From Microthrixaceae bacterium (lineage in GTDB: Bacteria > Actinomycetota > Acidimicrobiia > Acidimicrobiales > Microtrichaceae): DNA of 64,000 nucleotides. Position numbers and translations under genes: made by a program. The stretch covers positions 248,001 to 312,000 of the forward strand of contig JAOSKI010000001.1 in assembly GCA_027493675.1 (NCBI GenBank). The letters are read 5' to 3'. Shown here piece by piece: positions 11,040-21,081 of the stretch (position 1 is its first letter; each line of letters opens with the position of its first letter). The notes beneath the pieces are model-generated. The model was not told the origin of the DNA. It ran no database searches and saw only the letters and a list, made by a program, of their open reading frames with translations.

Positions 11040-11847
11040 TTGTGTGCGGCACCATACGGTGGCGTTTCGGGGACTGTCAAGATCGTTGGTGACCCGGCTG
11101 CCGCCGGCGACCCGATAGCGGGCGCGACCCGGTCCCGAAGTGGCTGTGCAAGGCAGGCCGGGTCGGCTCGAGGCCCGACGGCAAGGTGGGTGGCTCCAGC
11201 GGACCGTCTGCCACGGCCGTGACCGCTGCCAACAAGTCCACGTGATCACAGCGGGCAACTGCGTGTTGGATCCCGATCCTGATGACGACGGTGTCGTGGA
11301 CGGCAACGGCTACTGGTTCGCGAACATCCAGTTCTGCCCCGGATGAGAGTGCGGATGCAAGATGGGTTCCTGGAAGTACCGCAGGGTGTCGACGACCCCG
11401 GGCTGGTACTACGGGACCAACGGCGTGTACGACTTCAGGGACGATGTCGCTGTGGTTCTGTTGAACCGCGATCGCTCCAACCGCTACATCCAGGATGTCA
11501 CCGGCTCGCAGGGGATCATCTTCAACCAGTACGTCGGACTCAAGCGGTACACCTTCGGGTATCCAGCGCCAGACGGCCGCTGGCCGCAGTACAGGTACAA
11601 CGGCGAGGATCTCATCTATGCCATCGCCAGGGACACCTACGACACGACCAAGCCCGGCACGATGTGGATCAGGTCCACCATGACCGGAGGATCGAGTGGC
11701 GGCCCGTGGATCATCAGCCCGAATAGCCGGTTCTTCGGCTACGTCAACTCGGTCAACAGCCACAAGCCGTACGGCGGTGCCCAAATGAGCGGCCCGTGCT
11801 TTGGCAACGCCGAGCTGCAGCTGTTCAACACATGGAAGGCTGCCTGA
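11040..11847 (+). pseudogene. Trypsin-like serine peptidase homologue, frameshifted, no visible signal peptide, catalytic His apparently replaced
   Basis: VITAGNCV (expected TAGHC), DFRDDVAVVLLN, TGGSSGGPW Ser motif, GYVNS; N-terminal part in different frames. Confidence 0.6.
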
Positions 11848-11865
11848 ACCACAGGTGCGGGATCC

Positions 11866-11913
11866 AGTGACACGGGAGTGCCCTGCCTTCGGGCAGGGCA
11901 CTCCCGTGTCACT
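11866..11913. terminator. 22-bp perfect stem with TTCG tetraloop
   Basis: agtgacacgggagtgccctgcc-ttcg-ggcagggcactcccgtgtcact directly after the peptidase ORF. Confidence 0.8.
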
Positions 11914-12237
11914 GCTGTGCTCGTGAGGCTGTGTTGCGACGACTGAGCCGGGCCACGACATCACGTACAGTCGCTGACGATCCGGCATGTGAGACGTCGA
12001 GTCCCGCCCGAGCGGGATCGGCAGATAACCTCGCTACGCCAGTCCCCGCAAGCATCCAGGCGACGCGGATCTGCGGGTGGAGCGCTGGAGGGGGCGAATC
12101 GGGAACGCCTGGTTGGCCGTGTGGCAATTCTGGGCTGCCGCAATCCCTGGTCGGTGTGAGTCCACATGCGACGCAGCGCACGACGCGCCTCCGACACGCC
12201 GAGCGGCCCTGTGTGCCCTCCCCCGAGCCCAGATCGG

Positions 12238-12468
12238 CTACCAGAAACGGCTCGAGTCCGTCCATACGATCTCACCGTCGATCATCCGTGGCGTCCAAGT
12301 CCGGGTCAACACGATCCCGTCATCCTCGCTGAACTCGATGATCTGAATACCGCGTTCGATGGTCTCGGCGTCGCCGATCGTCCCAGCGAGGCGCTGTGCG
12401 GCACCGCCGAACGATCGGTGCGACGTGGTGCGGTCATCGAGGGTGACCATGAACGCAGTCTCGCTCAT
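12238..12468 (-). CDS. Hypothetical protein (~76 aa)
   Basis: Intact ORF MSETAFMVTLDDRTTSHRSFGGAAQRLAGTIGDAETIERGIQIIEF... Confidence 0.4.
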   Translation of the reverse strand: MSETAFMVTLDDRTTSHRSFGGAAQRLAGTIGDAETIERGIQIIEFSEDDGIVLTRTWTPRMIDGEIVWTDSSRFW

Positions 12469-12734
12469 GTCACCAGTACCTCTGTCCACGGGCCGCCGGT
12501 GTCACAGCCCGCCCGCTGCGGATCGTCAGAACGCCCCTCGGTGGACAGCGGTATGCTTGGCGAATGACAGGGCACGGCGAAGACCCGGCGGTCGAGGACC
12601 CGGAAACTGACAGCGGACCAGAGCCTTTGGGTGCGGTCGTCATACCTCCTGGCGATCTGTCCGACGAGGGACAGGGAGGCGCTGGCTCGCAAGCTCTACG
12701 AGCGGATGATTGGCAACCTTCCGCAGAGGTGACA

Positions 12735-14153
12735 TCAGGTTCCCGTTCGCCGGTTGCGGAGCGCATCGAAGACCGGTGCCGGGCTGTACACGTGCGGTGC
12801 GCGCTTGCGGGCAGCCATGTCGAAGCTCGCCATGCCGTACACGACTTCGATCTTGCGTGGACCTTGACGGACGACGACCCAGTCCTCACCGGTGGGCGGG
12901 TTGGCGACGAGGTGTGAAACGAAGTAGTCCGATGCTCGCGTCGTGCGTTTCGGGACATGACGTAGCCATCTCCCAACCGCGATGGCCACTACCTCCTGCG
13001 GACGGAACTCGTCGGGCTCCTGTCGTGACCAGCGCGGCATGCCCGGCAGGACGTTGCGACGCCAATCGGTCAGTTCCGCGACCGTGCAACCAAGGATCTC
13101 CGCCGCCTCTGGGGCCAGCACCGTCTTGCGTCGAGTCGAACCGCGTTGTGGTGGCTTTCGCCCCGCACGCCCTTTGCCGCGCAGGTGCGGCCCGCGCATG
13201 TCCAACGCGTCGGGGTCACTGAAGTCCGGGCTGACCTTCGGATCGTCCGGGTCCTCGAAGGTGGGCGGATCAGCCTCGTACGGTTCGGGTTCGGCCAACC
13301 AGCCGACCACACCCTCGCCTTGGGCGTCGTCGAACTCCTGGAGAGTCATGCGGTTGTCCGGTTCGGCTTCCGACCACACCTCTGTGTCATCCTCAGGCTC
13401 GTCCGTTTCCGCGACGATCTTCACGCCGTTCAGATCACCAACCCACCACAGTCCGGTTTCGCTGACCGGTTCGAACCCCGCGATCGCGAGCTGGGTCTGC
13501 GTTGGGCTGTCGGTACCAGCTTCTGCGACGCACTGAATGCAACGGTGGTCGTCGAGGTTCCACTCAGGCGGGGTCTTTCGCCCACACGACGCGCAAGAAC
13601 GGAACGAAGCGCGACGTCGACGGGAAGCGTCCTTGATGACCCGCGCGAGGTGATCCGCGCGGTCGACCCCTCCCCGCGTGTCATCAACGAACAACCGCAC
13701 CGGGCGTACACGAATCGACACGTAGAAACCCGGCTGTGCGATGATCGTCCCGAACTCGGCCACTTCCACGGTTCCGGAGCCGTAGGCGCTCAGCACGACC
13801 AGCCCCGGTGATCCGAGTACGACTTGGTCACCGTTGAACGGAGAGCCGTGATCCGGGCATTGCAGCGCATCTCGCGGGTACATCGGCAGGAACCGCGCGT
13901 CGAGGTTGTCGAGCAGATGGTCTACGTCGACTCCGCAGCGTTCGCCCAACCATCCGAGCGCGCCGTAGTGGGCATCTTCGCCGAGGCCCCAACGGTGGTG
14001 GCAATCTGCACACTGGTGCGTGACACCCAACTCGATGCAACATCCGCCGGAGACGATGTTCGGATCGTCCTCGAACACTGTCTGGTCTATGGGCATCCCC
14101 CAGACGATCTCCAAACCCTTCCCCCCGCACAGCGGACACGCAACTTCAACCAT
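12735..14153 (-). CDS. Large hypothetical protein with N-terminal and central Cys-pair zinc-ribbon-like motifs and a C-terminal HTH-like region
   Basis: Intact 472-aa ORF; CPLCGGKG, CADCHHRWG, CASCGRKTPPEWNLDDHRCIQC; APEAAEILGCTVAELTDWRRNVLPGMPRW...FRPQEVVAIAVGRWL. Confidence 0.65.
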   Translation of the reverse strand: MVEVACPLCGGKGLEIVWGMPIDQTVFEDDPNIVSGGCCIELGVTHQCADCHHRWGLGEDAHYGALGWLGERCGVDVDHLLDNLDARFLPMYPRDALQCPDHGSPFNGDQVVLGSPGLVVLSAYGSGTVEVAEFGTIIAQPGFYVSIRVRPVRLFVDDTRGGVDRADHLARVIKDASRRRRASFRSCASCGRKTPPEWNLDDHRCIQCVAEAGTDSPTQTQLAIAGFEPVSETGLWWVGDLNGVKIVAETDEPEDDTEVWSEAEPDNRMTLQEFDDAQGEGVVGWLAEPEPYEADPPTFEDPDDPKVSPDFSDPDALDMRGPHLRGKGRAGRKPPQRGSTRRKTVLAPEAAEILGCTVAELTDWRRNVLPGMPRWSRQEPDEFRPQEVVAIAVGRWLRHVPKRTTRASDYFVSHLVANPPTGEDWVVVRQGPRKIEVVYGMASFDMAARKRAPHVYSPAPVFDALRNRRTGT

Positions 14154-14419
14154 GGCCGTCTCCCTCGATCAGCTCTGTACCGACAGTGTCGCGCCGGGGT
14201 GTGACAGCCAGATCGTCCTCCGATGCGCGAAGCAGGCTTGAGGATTGACGATCCCCGCATCGCGCAGCGGCGTGCCGGAGAAGTTCGCCGTCGGGCTGAC
14301 TGGGTCGACCGTGACGGTACAATCGAATCACCGCAACACCGTCGACGGGGCGGCGCCGGTAGGCCGGGGATCGAACCGGCCAACCCACCAGAGGAACCAC
14401 CAGAGGAGGGGGCCGTACG

Positions 14420-14800
14420 ATGAGAATCGATCCGACCGCGGACGGCGGGAGAGAGCAGTCAGACAAGTGGAACGCGGTTTTCGACATGCACTCACGTTGG
14501 ACCGACCCGGATGTGCATGTCAGGTTGTGGGGCACCGTCGGTGATGACCCTGACACCCCGGAGATGTTCGTCATATCCGAACTCGACGACACTGGCGAAG
14601 ATCCGCAGGTGTGGCTGATCCCGGTGACCGGCATCACGAACCCGTTCACCCCGGAACTCTACGATCTGCGGCCGTTGTCGGATGTGGAACGGTTCCAGCC
14701 AGCCGAGATAGCTGAAAGCTACGAACGGGCGTGGGACGTGGTCGATCCGTATTTCGCGCCCCGCAACTGGCGTCCCGAACCAACCGACATTGACGGGTAA
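14420..14800 (+). CDS. Hypothetical protein
   Basis: Intact 126-aa acidic ORF in accessory region. Confidence 0.4.
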   Translation: MRIDPTADGGREQSDKWNAVFDMHSRWTDPDVHVRLWGTVGDDPDTPEMFVISELDDTGEDPQVWLIPVTGITNPFTPELYDLRPLSDVERFQPAEIAESYERAWDVVDPYFAPRNWRPEPTDIDG

Positions 14801-15013
14801 CCTGCGTCGAGGTCGACTCTTGGGATGCAGTCATGGTCGACGATGACCACCATTCGGTGACCCGCCTCGAAGATGGCTCTGTTCCCCTGTCTGCCGGGGT
14901 GAGGTGAGACGGGCCGAATCGAGGATGCGGCCCGGCGTGTCGATCCCGGAGCGGCCTATGCGGCGGCACCATTACGAGTGGTTGCGTGAGCGGTATCTTG
15001 TGTCCGACCGGGG

Positions 15014-16049
15014 TTGGAGATCGTTGGTGAGGTGTTCCGCTGCGTGGCCGTCGCGCAGGCTGAGAGCATCGGGCTGTGTGATCCCGAAGGTGGAGGGTCG
15101 ACAACCCATCCGTCGCGTGACCGGGTGACCGCAGGCGACGGCAAGGTGGTCACACCGCGCTACAAGACCAACCCGCGCGGTCGGCAGCAGGTGAGCACCG
15201 AAACCGGTGAGATCCGCGATAAGCGTTTGGATCCGGACGCGGATCTGCACGTGACCGGCGGTGGTGAGCGCGTGTTCGGTACGAAGTTCGCGCCCACCTC
15301 AACGCGCGGGGATGAACGCAACCGGCGCATCATCTTGGACGCGATCCACTCCGGCAAGGGTGGCGGAGGCGAAGTGGGCGATCGAATCTTGGCACCGCAC
15401 GCTCCCGCTGCTGGCGGGCGCGCAGGCGGTCGTCTACGACGGCGCGTTCCGTGGCACGCACCTGCGTGAGCTGATCAAGGACCACGGCGTCGTGCCGGTG
15501 TCGCGGATGCACTCCGGTTAGCACGGCACCGTGCCTGACCGACACCTCGGCATCGTGCCCGTATCGGGTGGCAACAAGGCCAGCGTCGACATCCACCTCG
15601 TGAACGGCTCACCATGCGTGCGCACCTTCAACGTCGAAGGCGAGCCGGTCGTCACCCCGCTCACACGGGTGCAGACCCAACGGCGTCGCAACCTCAACGG
15701 CTACCGGCTCTACAACCTCTACGAGGTACCCGCGCTGCACGGTGGCGGAACGGTCCGGTTGCGCCTCGACCAGACCGCGGAGGACGAGAAGTCCGGGTTC
15801 AATCGCGAAGAACACCTGCGCGCGATCCCACCGAATGACCCCGACCACGACGGCCTGTACTCGCGCAGGAACGACACCGAATCCGGTAACCGGCTGCTCG
15901 ATGACTCGATGCTGCGCGAGCGCGCCCACACCGTCGGGCGGGGCAGGCAGTTGCTCGACGTGCTCTCGTGGGCCGCTGTGCGCAACGCGTCCGCAGCAGC
16001 GCAGCACTGCCGCGACTGCGCGGATCTCGGCCCGCCGCTGGCTGCCTGA
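15014..16049 (+). pseudogene. Decayed transposase-like / mobile-element-associated protein
   Basis: Composite: DGKVVTPRYKTNPRGRQ...LDPDADLHVTGGGERVFGTKFA...ERNRRIILDAIHSG / AKWAIESWHRTLPLLAGAQAVVYDGAFRGTHLRELIKDHGVVPVSRMHSG*HGTVPDRHLGIV...; in-frame TAG at 15519-15521 plus a frameshift. Confidence 0.45.
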
Positions 16050-16207
16050 ACTTCCCGGAACACGGTCCAGCGTGGATCAATCGCGGGCCGGTTCGTGTTT
16101 GCCGTCTTAGTGTCGCGCCGAAGGACCATGTTCCGCGGGCTTGGCTCGTAGACTCAGGCGCTGGCTGGTTCGCGGCGGGATTGTCTGCCACGTACTCGGC
16201 CAATCCC

Positions 16208-16280
16208 GCCCGAGTAGCTCAGTTGGCAGAGCAGCTGTCTTGTAAACAGCAGGTCAGGAGTTCGATTCTCCTCTCGGGCT
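16208..16280 (+). tRNA. tRNA-Thr(TGT)
   Basis: gcccgagtagctcagttggcagagcagctgtcttgtaaacagcaggtcaggagttcgattctcctctcgggct; all four stems form; anticodon TGT in loop CTTGTAA. Confidence 0.95.
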
Positions 16281-16282
16281 CT
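16239..16282. repeat. att core copy 1 (within tRNA-Thr)
   Basis: 44-bp sequence repeated at 28297 and 32726. Confidence 0.95.
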
Positions 16283-16432
16283 AGATTCCAGGGGTTTTCG
16301 GCCCTCGGAACTCGCAGGATCCGGCGCTTGCTAATCCCTTGCTAATCCGCCGACCGTCACCGCCGTGTGGCTCCGAGCTCGATGCGCGCTTAGGTCGCAC
16401 GGGCGTGACGAACGGAGACGCCGTGCGGATCG

Positions 16433-17566
16433 GTGATGAAGCGGGGGCTCGACGTGGACCTACGTCCTGTACCTGGGACGGGATGCCTCGGGGAAGAAGC
16501 AGCAGAAGTGGGTCGGCGGCCACCGGACGAAGAAGGAGGCCGAGGACGCGCTCACCGAAGCGCTCGAACGGATGCGCACCGGGATGTGGGTCGATCCCGG
16601 CGTCACCACGCTCGGCGAGTACCTGACCGAGTGGCTCGCCGCAATGGAGTCGAACGTCGTCGACACGACGTTCCGCGCCTACGAGCAGTCGATGCGCAAC
16701 TGGGTGGTGCCGAGGCTCGGGTCCGTGCGCCTGGCCGAGGTCTCGCCGATGCATCTGCGGTCGCTGCAGACCGAGCTGCTGCGCGACGGACGGGTCGACG
16801 GCAAGGGCGGCCTGGCGCCCAGGTCGGTGGCGTCATGTCGTCGGGTGTTGAGCCAGGCGCTGAAGGACGCCGTGCGGTGGGGTCTGTTGATCCGCAACCC
16901 GATGGACGCAGTCGACCCGCCGAGGGTGGTGGACGCCGAGATGGTCACATGGTCCGACACCCAGGCCCGAGCGTTCCTCGACGCCGTGGCCGGCGACCGG
17001 CTGTATGCGATGTGGGTGCTGTTCCTGACCACCGGTGTGCGCCGCGGCAGAGGTGGCCGGACTTCGATGGGACGACGTCGACCTCGATCGGGCGTCGATG
17101 GCGATCGTCCGCAACCGGGTCTCGGCCGGGCGAGGTAAGGCGGTGAGCACGCACCAGCCCAAGACTCGACGTGGGCGTCGCAACGTCGCACTCGACGTGA
17201 CTTCGGTCGAGGTGCTGCGGGCACACCGGACCACCCAGCTCGAGGAGCGGATGCGTCTCGGCCCAGCGTGGGCCGAGTCCGGCTACGTCTTCTGTGGCAT
17301 CGACGGCGCAGCGCTGCATCCCGACACGATCACCGCGACGTTCAAGTCGATCATTCCACAACCTCGACGTGCCCCAGATCCGTCTGCACGACCTGCGCCA
17401 CACCTCAGCGACCCTGGCGCTCAAGGCCGGCATCCATCCGAAGGTGGTCTCCGAACGCCTCGGTCACGCGACGGTCAGCATCACCCTCGACCTCTACAGC
17501 CATGTCCTCGACGGTATGCAGGCCCAGGCTGCCGAGCAGATCGGCGCCGTCGTGTTCGGCACCTGA
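16433..17566 (+). CDS. Tyrosine-type site-specific integrase of element 1 (frameshifted)
   Basis: TYVLYLGRDASGKKQQKWVGGHRTKKEAEDAL arm-binding domain, TLGEYLTEWLAAM, RLHDLRHTSATLALKAGIHPKVVSERLGHATVSITLDLYSHV. Confidence 0.93.
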
Positions 17567-17580
17567 CTCACCAGCCCAGG

Positions 17581-20080
17581 TCAGAGGTCGTCGTCGGCGC
17601 CGGGGTCGGGATCGGGATCCGCGGTCGATGGCGAGCTCCTTGGCGGCGCTCCTGTGGAGCGACTCGACGACGACGTCGTAGGGGTCGGCACGCTCCTCAT
17701 GTCGTCCGTGGCGTTCGAGCTCCTCGGCTAGCTCGGTCGACACGACGTACATGCGGTTCGACTCGCGGCCCCGGCTGAGCCCGACATAGCCCATCTCTCG
17801 GTGCAGGTCGTCGCTGGCCAGCAGCAGGCCGTGGTCGCAGGTCCGGCCCTGGGCCTTGTGGACCGTCACGGCATAGCCGTGCCGCATCCTTCCTTCGGCG
17901 AGGTAGTCGGAGCCGAGCACGCGGTCGCCTTCCTCCGTGGCGATGGTGACGGTCGTCGTTCGGTGGTCGATGGCGATGATCTGCCCGATGGTGCCGTTGC
18001 GGACGCCGTTCGGATGGTCGTTGCGCGTGCAGACCACGTGGTCGCCGACCTGGAACGGCCGCCCGGCGACGATCATCGGCTCGCCGCTCCAGCTCCCCCA
18101 GCCGCAGCGACGACGCGCCGTGCCCGGCGATTCAGGTCGTCCACGTCGGCATTACGCCTCGCCATCATCAGCGCGGTCCGGCCGTCGTTCCGATGACGCA
18201 GCCAGTCGCCGACCATTCCATCGCGCACCGCCTCGGCGTTCGGTGCGGTCACCACGTCGCCGTGCTCACGCAGCGACCGCATCGCACGTTCGACATCTCC
18301 GGAGCGGAGCTGGTCGAGGGCGTCGCGCTCGACGGTGTCTCGCTGCCGGCGGTTCTCGCTGAGCGTCAGGATCGGATGGCGACGCTCCAGCGATGCGAGC
18401 ACGCCACCGGTCTTGATCTCCGGGAGCTGCTTCGGGTCGCCGACGAGCACCACCTTCGCTCCGCTCGCCACCGCAGCCTGCAAGAGCGGGCCGAGAGTCC
18501 GGGTGCCGACCATGCCGGCCTCGTCGATCACCAGGACGGTACGTCGATCCAGCCGCTGGCGGTCGCGTTCCAGGTCCAGGGTGAGCTTGGCGATGGTGCT
18601 CGACGGGATGCCCGAGCCGGCCTCGAGCTCATGCGCCGCGGATGCGGCCAGGGCGCAGCCGATGACCCGGTAGCTGCTGCGCTGCCACGCTTCTCGTGCC
18701 GCATCGAGGCTGAACGTCTTGCCGGTCCCTGCGGCGGCGACGAGCACGTCGACCGAATGGCCGGAACTGCACATCTCGGTGACGACGTGTGCCTGTTCGG
18801 GGCTGACCGTTGGTCGAGCGTCGAAGGCTGATGCGAGGGCGCTCGGCGACGCAACCGCACGGCCGGCGCCCACCCCCTCGCCGATGAGCCAGACGAGGTC
18901 CTGTTCCAGGTCCATCAGCTCGACGGTGGAGAAGCTGGTTCCGGTCCGCTCCTCCCAGCCGACGGCTACGACCTCGGGGCGTTTCAGGTACTGCGACGCC
19001 AACGACTCGATCACCCCGACGGGGACGGCTGCTGGCAGCTCGTCGATCAGACGACGGAGCACATCGCGGTGATCGAACGTCGAGTGTGCCTCGGTCAACC
19101 CGCTGGATGAGGTGAGCCGGTCGAACAGCGCGATTGTCTCGTCAGCGTCAAACGACGGGACCTGATGGTCAGCCATGACCAAGGCCAGATCGGCCGGGTC
19201 GATACCGATGGTCAGGGCCTCGGAGCGCCACCGGGCTTGCTGGTCAGGTGTTCGTTCAGGGCTGACCACCTTCGCTGCTCGGGTCTCCAGGGTCGAGACC
19301 TGCGCGGCCTTGGCCGAGGTCAGGCCCCACTCGGCCATGGTCAGCTCGATCTGCTGCGCCGCTTGGAGAACAGGTCGATCAGCTCTCGTCGATGCCGGCG
19401 ATGTCAGCCAGTCCGTCGTGGATCGGCGTCCAGGCCACGCCGAGCCGGTCGGTCAGCTCGTTGCGGAGGTGCGCCTGGTAGAGGTAGCCCGCGGTGCGGG
19501 CGTGGTCGTACAGCGCCGTGGCGTCGATCGTCCGCCATCGCCCGTCTGCGGCACGCACCGAGTTCGCCACCAGCACATGGGTGTGCAGCAACGGATCACG
19601 ATCGCGGGACGTGCGGTGCCGGAACCCCGCGGCGATGAACCCGTCCGCCTCCACCCGGTGGATCCCATTGCGGCCCGCGCGTGTGAACGCTGCGACCTCT
19701 TCCATGTACGCGACGGCCCGACCCACGGCAGCATCGTGCGCGGCGGCGACCTGGCGAGTGACGTCCGGTTCCCCGAGCCCCCAGAGGATCGACACCGACT
19801 TCGGCGCCCGGAACGTCAGGTCCCAGCCGGGCACCTTGCGGTTCTTCGCCCGATGCAGCCGCACGCCTGTCTCGGGATGGTGCCCGCTGAGCACGGCCCG
19901 CAGGTCATCGCCGTCAACGACGCCATCGAGGCCGAGCAGATTCGATGAGGCGAGCCAGTAGCCGGGCGACTCGCCGGCCTCGGCGTAATAGTCCTCCACA
20001 CCGGAAACGACCTGGTCGAGGTAGTACGACTCGGCGCCTGGGGCCAGCCGGTGGAGGTTCAACACCCTGACCACCACATC
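17581..20080 (-). CDS. MobF/TrwC-TraI-type relaxase-helicase (frameshifted)
   Basis: Relaxase EDYYAEAGESPGYWLA, FRAPKSVSILWGLG, DPLLHTHVLVANSVRAADGRWRTIDA; helicase VAAAGTGKTFSLDAA, VLVIDEAGMVGTRTLGPLL, GDPKQLPEIKTGG, YAVTVHKAQGRT. Confidence 0.92.
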
Positions 20081-20156
20081 GACCCGAGGCCGGCCGCATC
20101 GGTGATGCAAGTCTGTGACCTCGATTGGCGCGGGTGCTGCTGCGCGCAGACCGTCC

Positions 20157-20348
20157 TCATTCGTGCGCCGCCGATTCTCGAGTGGAGCGACAGGCGAGGA
20201 GTTCCTCGATCGCCTGGCGTGGGACCACGACGCGCCGACCGAGCGTGATCGATGGCAGCTCCCCGGTACGCACGCAGTCGTACGCGTGAGCCCGGGAGAT
20301 CCCCAGGACCTGAGCCGCCTCGGACACCGACAGAGTGCGGCGTTCCAT
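20157..20348 (-). CDS. Excisionase-family/MerR-like helix-turn-helix DNA-binding protein
   Basis: MERRTLSVSEAAQVLGISRAHAYDCVRTGELPSITLGRRVVVPRQAIEELLA. Confidence 0.85.
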   Translation of the reverse strand: MERRTLSVSEAAQVLGISRAHAYDCVRTGELPSITLGRRVVVPRQAIEELLACRSTRESAAHE

Positions 20349-20421
20349 CTGTTCCACTGGGTCACCTCCGAGTCGCCCGGTGGAAACTGGTCGATCCAGC
20401 GCACCCGAGTCCTCAGGTGCC

Positions 20422-20895
20422 CTAAGCGCGCAGCCAGTCCCCGAGATCGGAACCGGGCAGCCCTTCCCGACACGCAAGGCCGCGCCAGCACGAGGACCTA
20501 ATGCGGCGCCGCTCAACGGGAGTCCGATGAGCACGACCGCCACCGCCGAACCGGCGGTCAGTGCGGCCGTCCAAGCGAGGTCCCGGGACGGACGGGGGCG
20601 CCCGGTCGAGGAACCGGAAGACCAGGGCGACGAGCGTGCCGTTGATGCAGAAGACCGCCAGGTTGATGATGACCGCGTTCCGCTCGTCGGTCGGAAGCGC
20701 AGCGCGAACCAAGAGCGCGAAGCCCACAGCGAGGAGCGCTGCCGCCGCAACCGTTGCCGCAGTCACTCTGAACAAGCTGGTGGGAGGTCTCCGCGTCGAG
20801 CACCTTCTCGGTCCCGACGTAGGTGAGGAGCGTTCCAGCGACACCGGTCAAGAGGAAGGCGACGATCTGCAACGCAACTGCAGGGGACGACCGTC
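20422..20895 (-). CDS. Hypothetical small integral membrane protein (frameshifted)
   Basis: Hydrophobic segments LQIVAFLLTGVAGTLLTYVG, TAATVAAAALLAVGFALLVRAAL, NAVIINLAVFCINGTLVALVFRFLDRAP in adjacent frames. Confidence 0.4.
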
Positions 20896-20965
20896 CCGGA
20901 CGGTGTGCCGGAACCCTACCTGCAGCGGGCGAACGGGGGTTCAGGGCCGCTACAGTGGGTGAACA

Positions 20966-21012
20966 GGCGATGGAGCTCGCCTTTGACCGCCGTTCCGGCT
21001 GATGGCTCCTAC
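20966..21012 (+). ncRNA. Fluoride riboswitch (crcB motif)
   Basis: aggcgatggagctcgcctttgaccgccg-ttc-cggctgatggctcctacc: P1 GGCG/CGCC, P3 GCCG/CGGC, pseudoknot GGAGC/GCTCC, conserved GATGGCTCCTAC; upstream of CLC-F/eno. Confidence 0.93.
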
Positions 21013-21081
21013 CGAATCCAGTGCATGTGGTGTGCACTCGGCCGGTAGGCGTCGTCCGGGTTCAGACCAGATGCACCGCAG

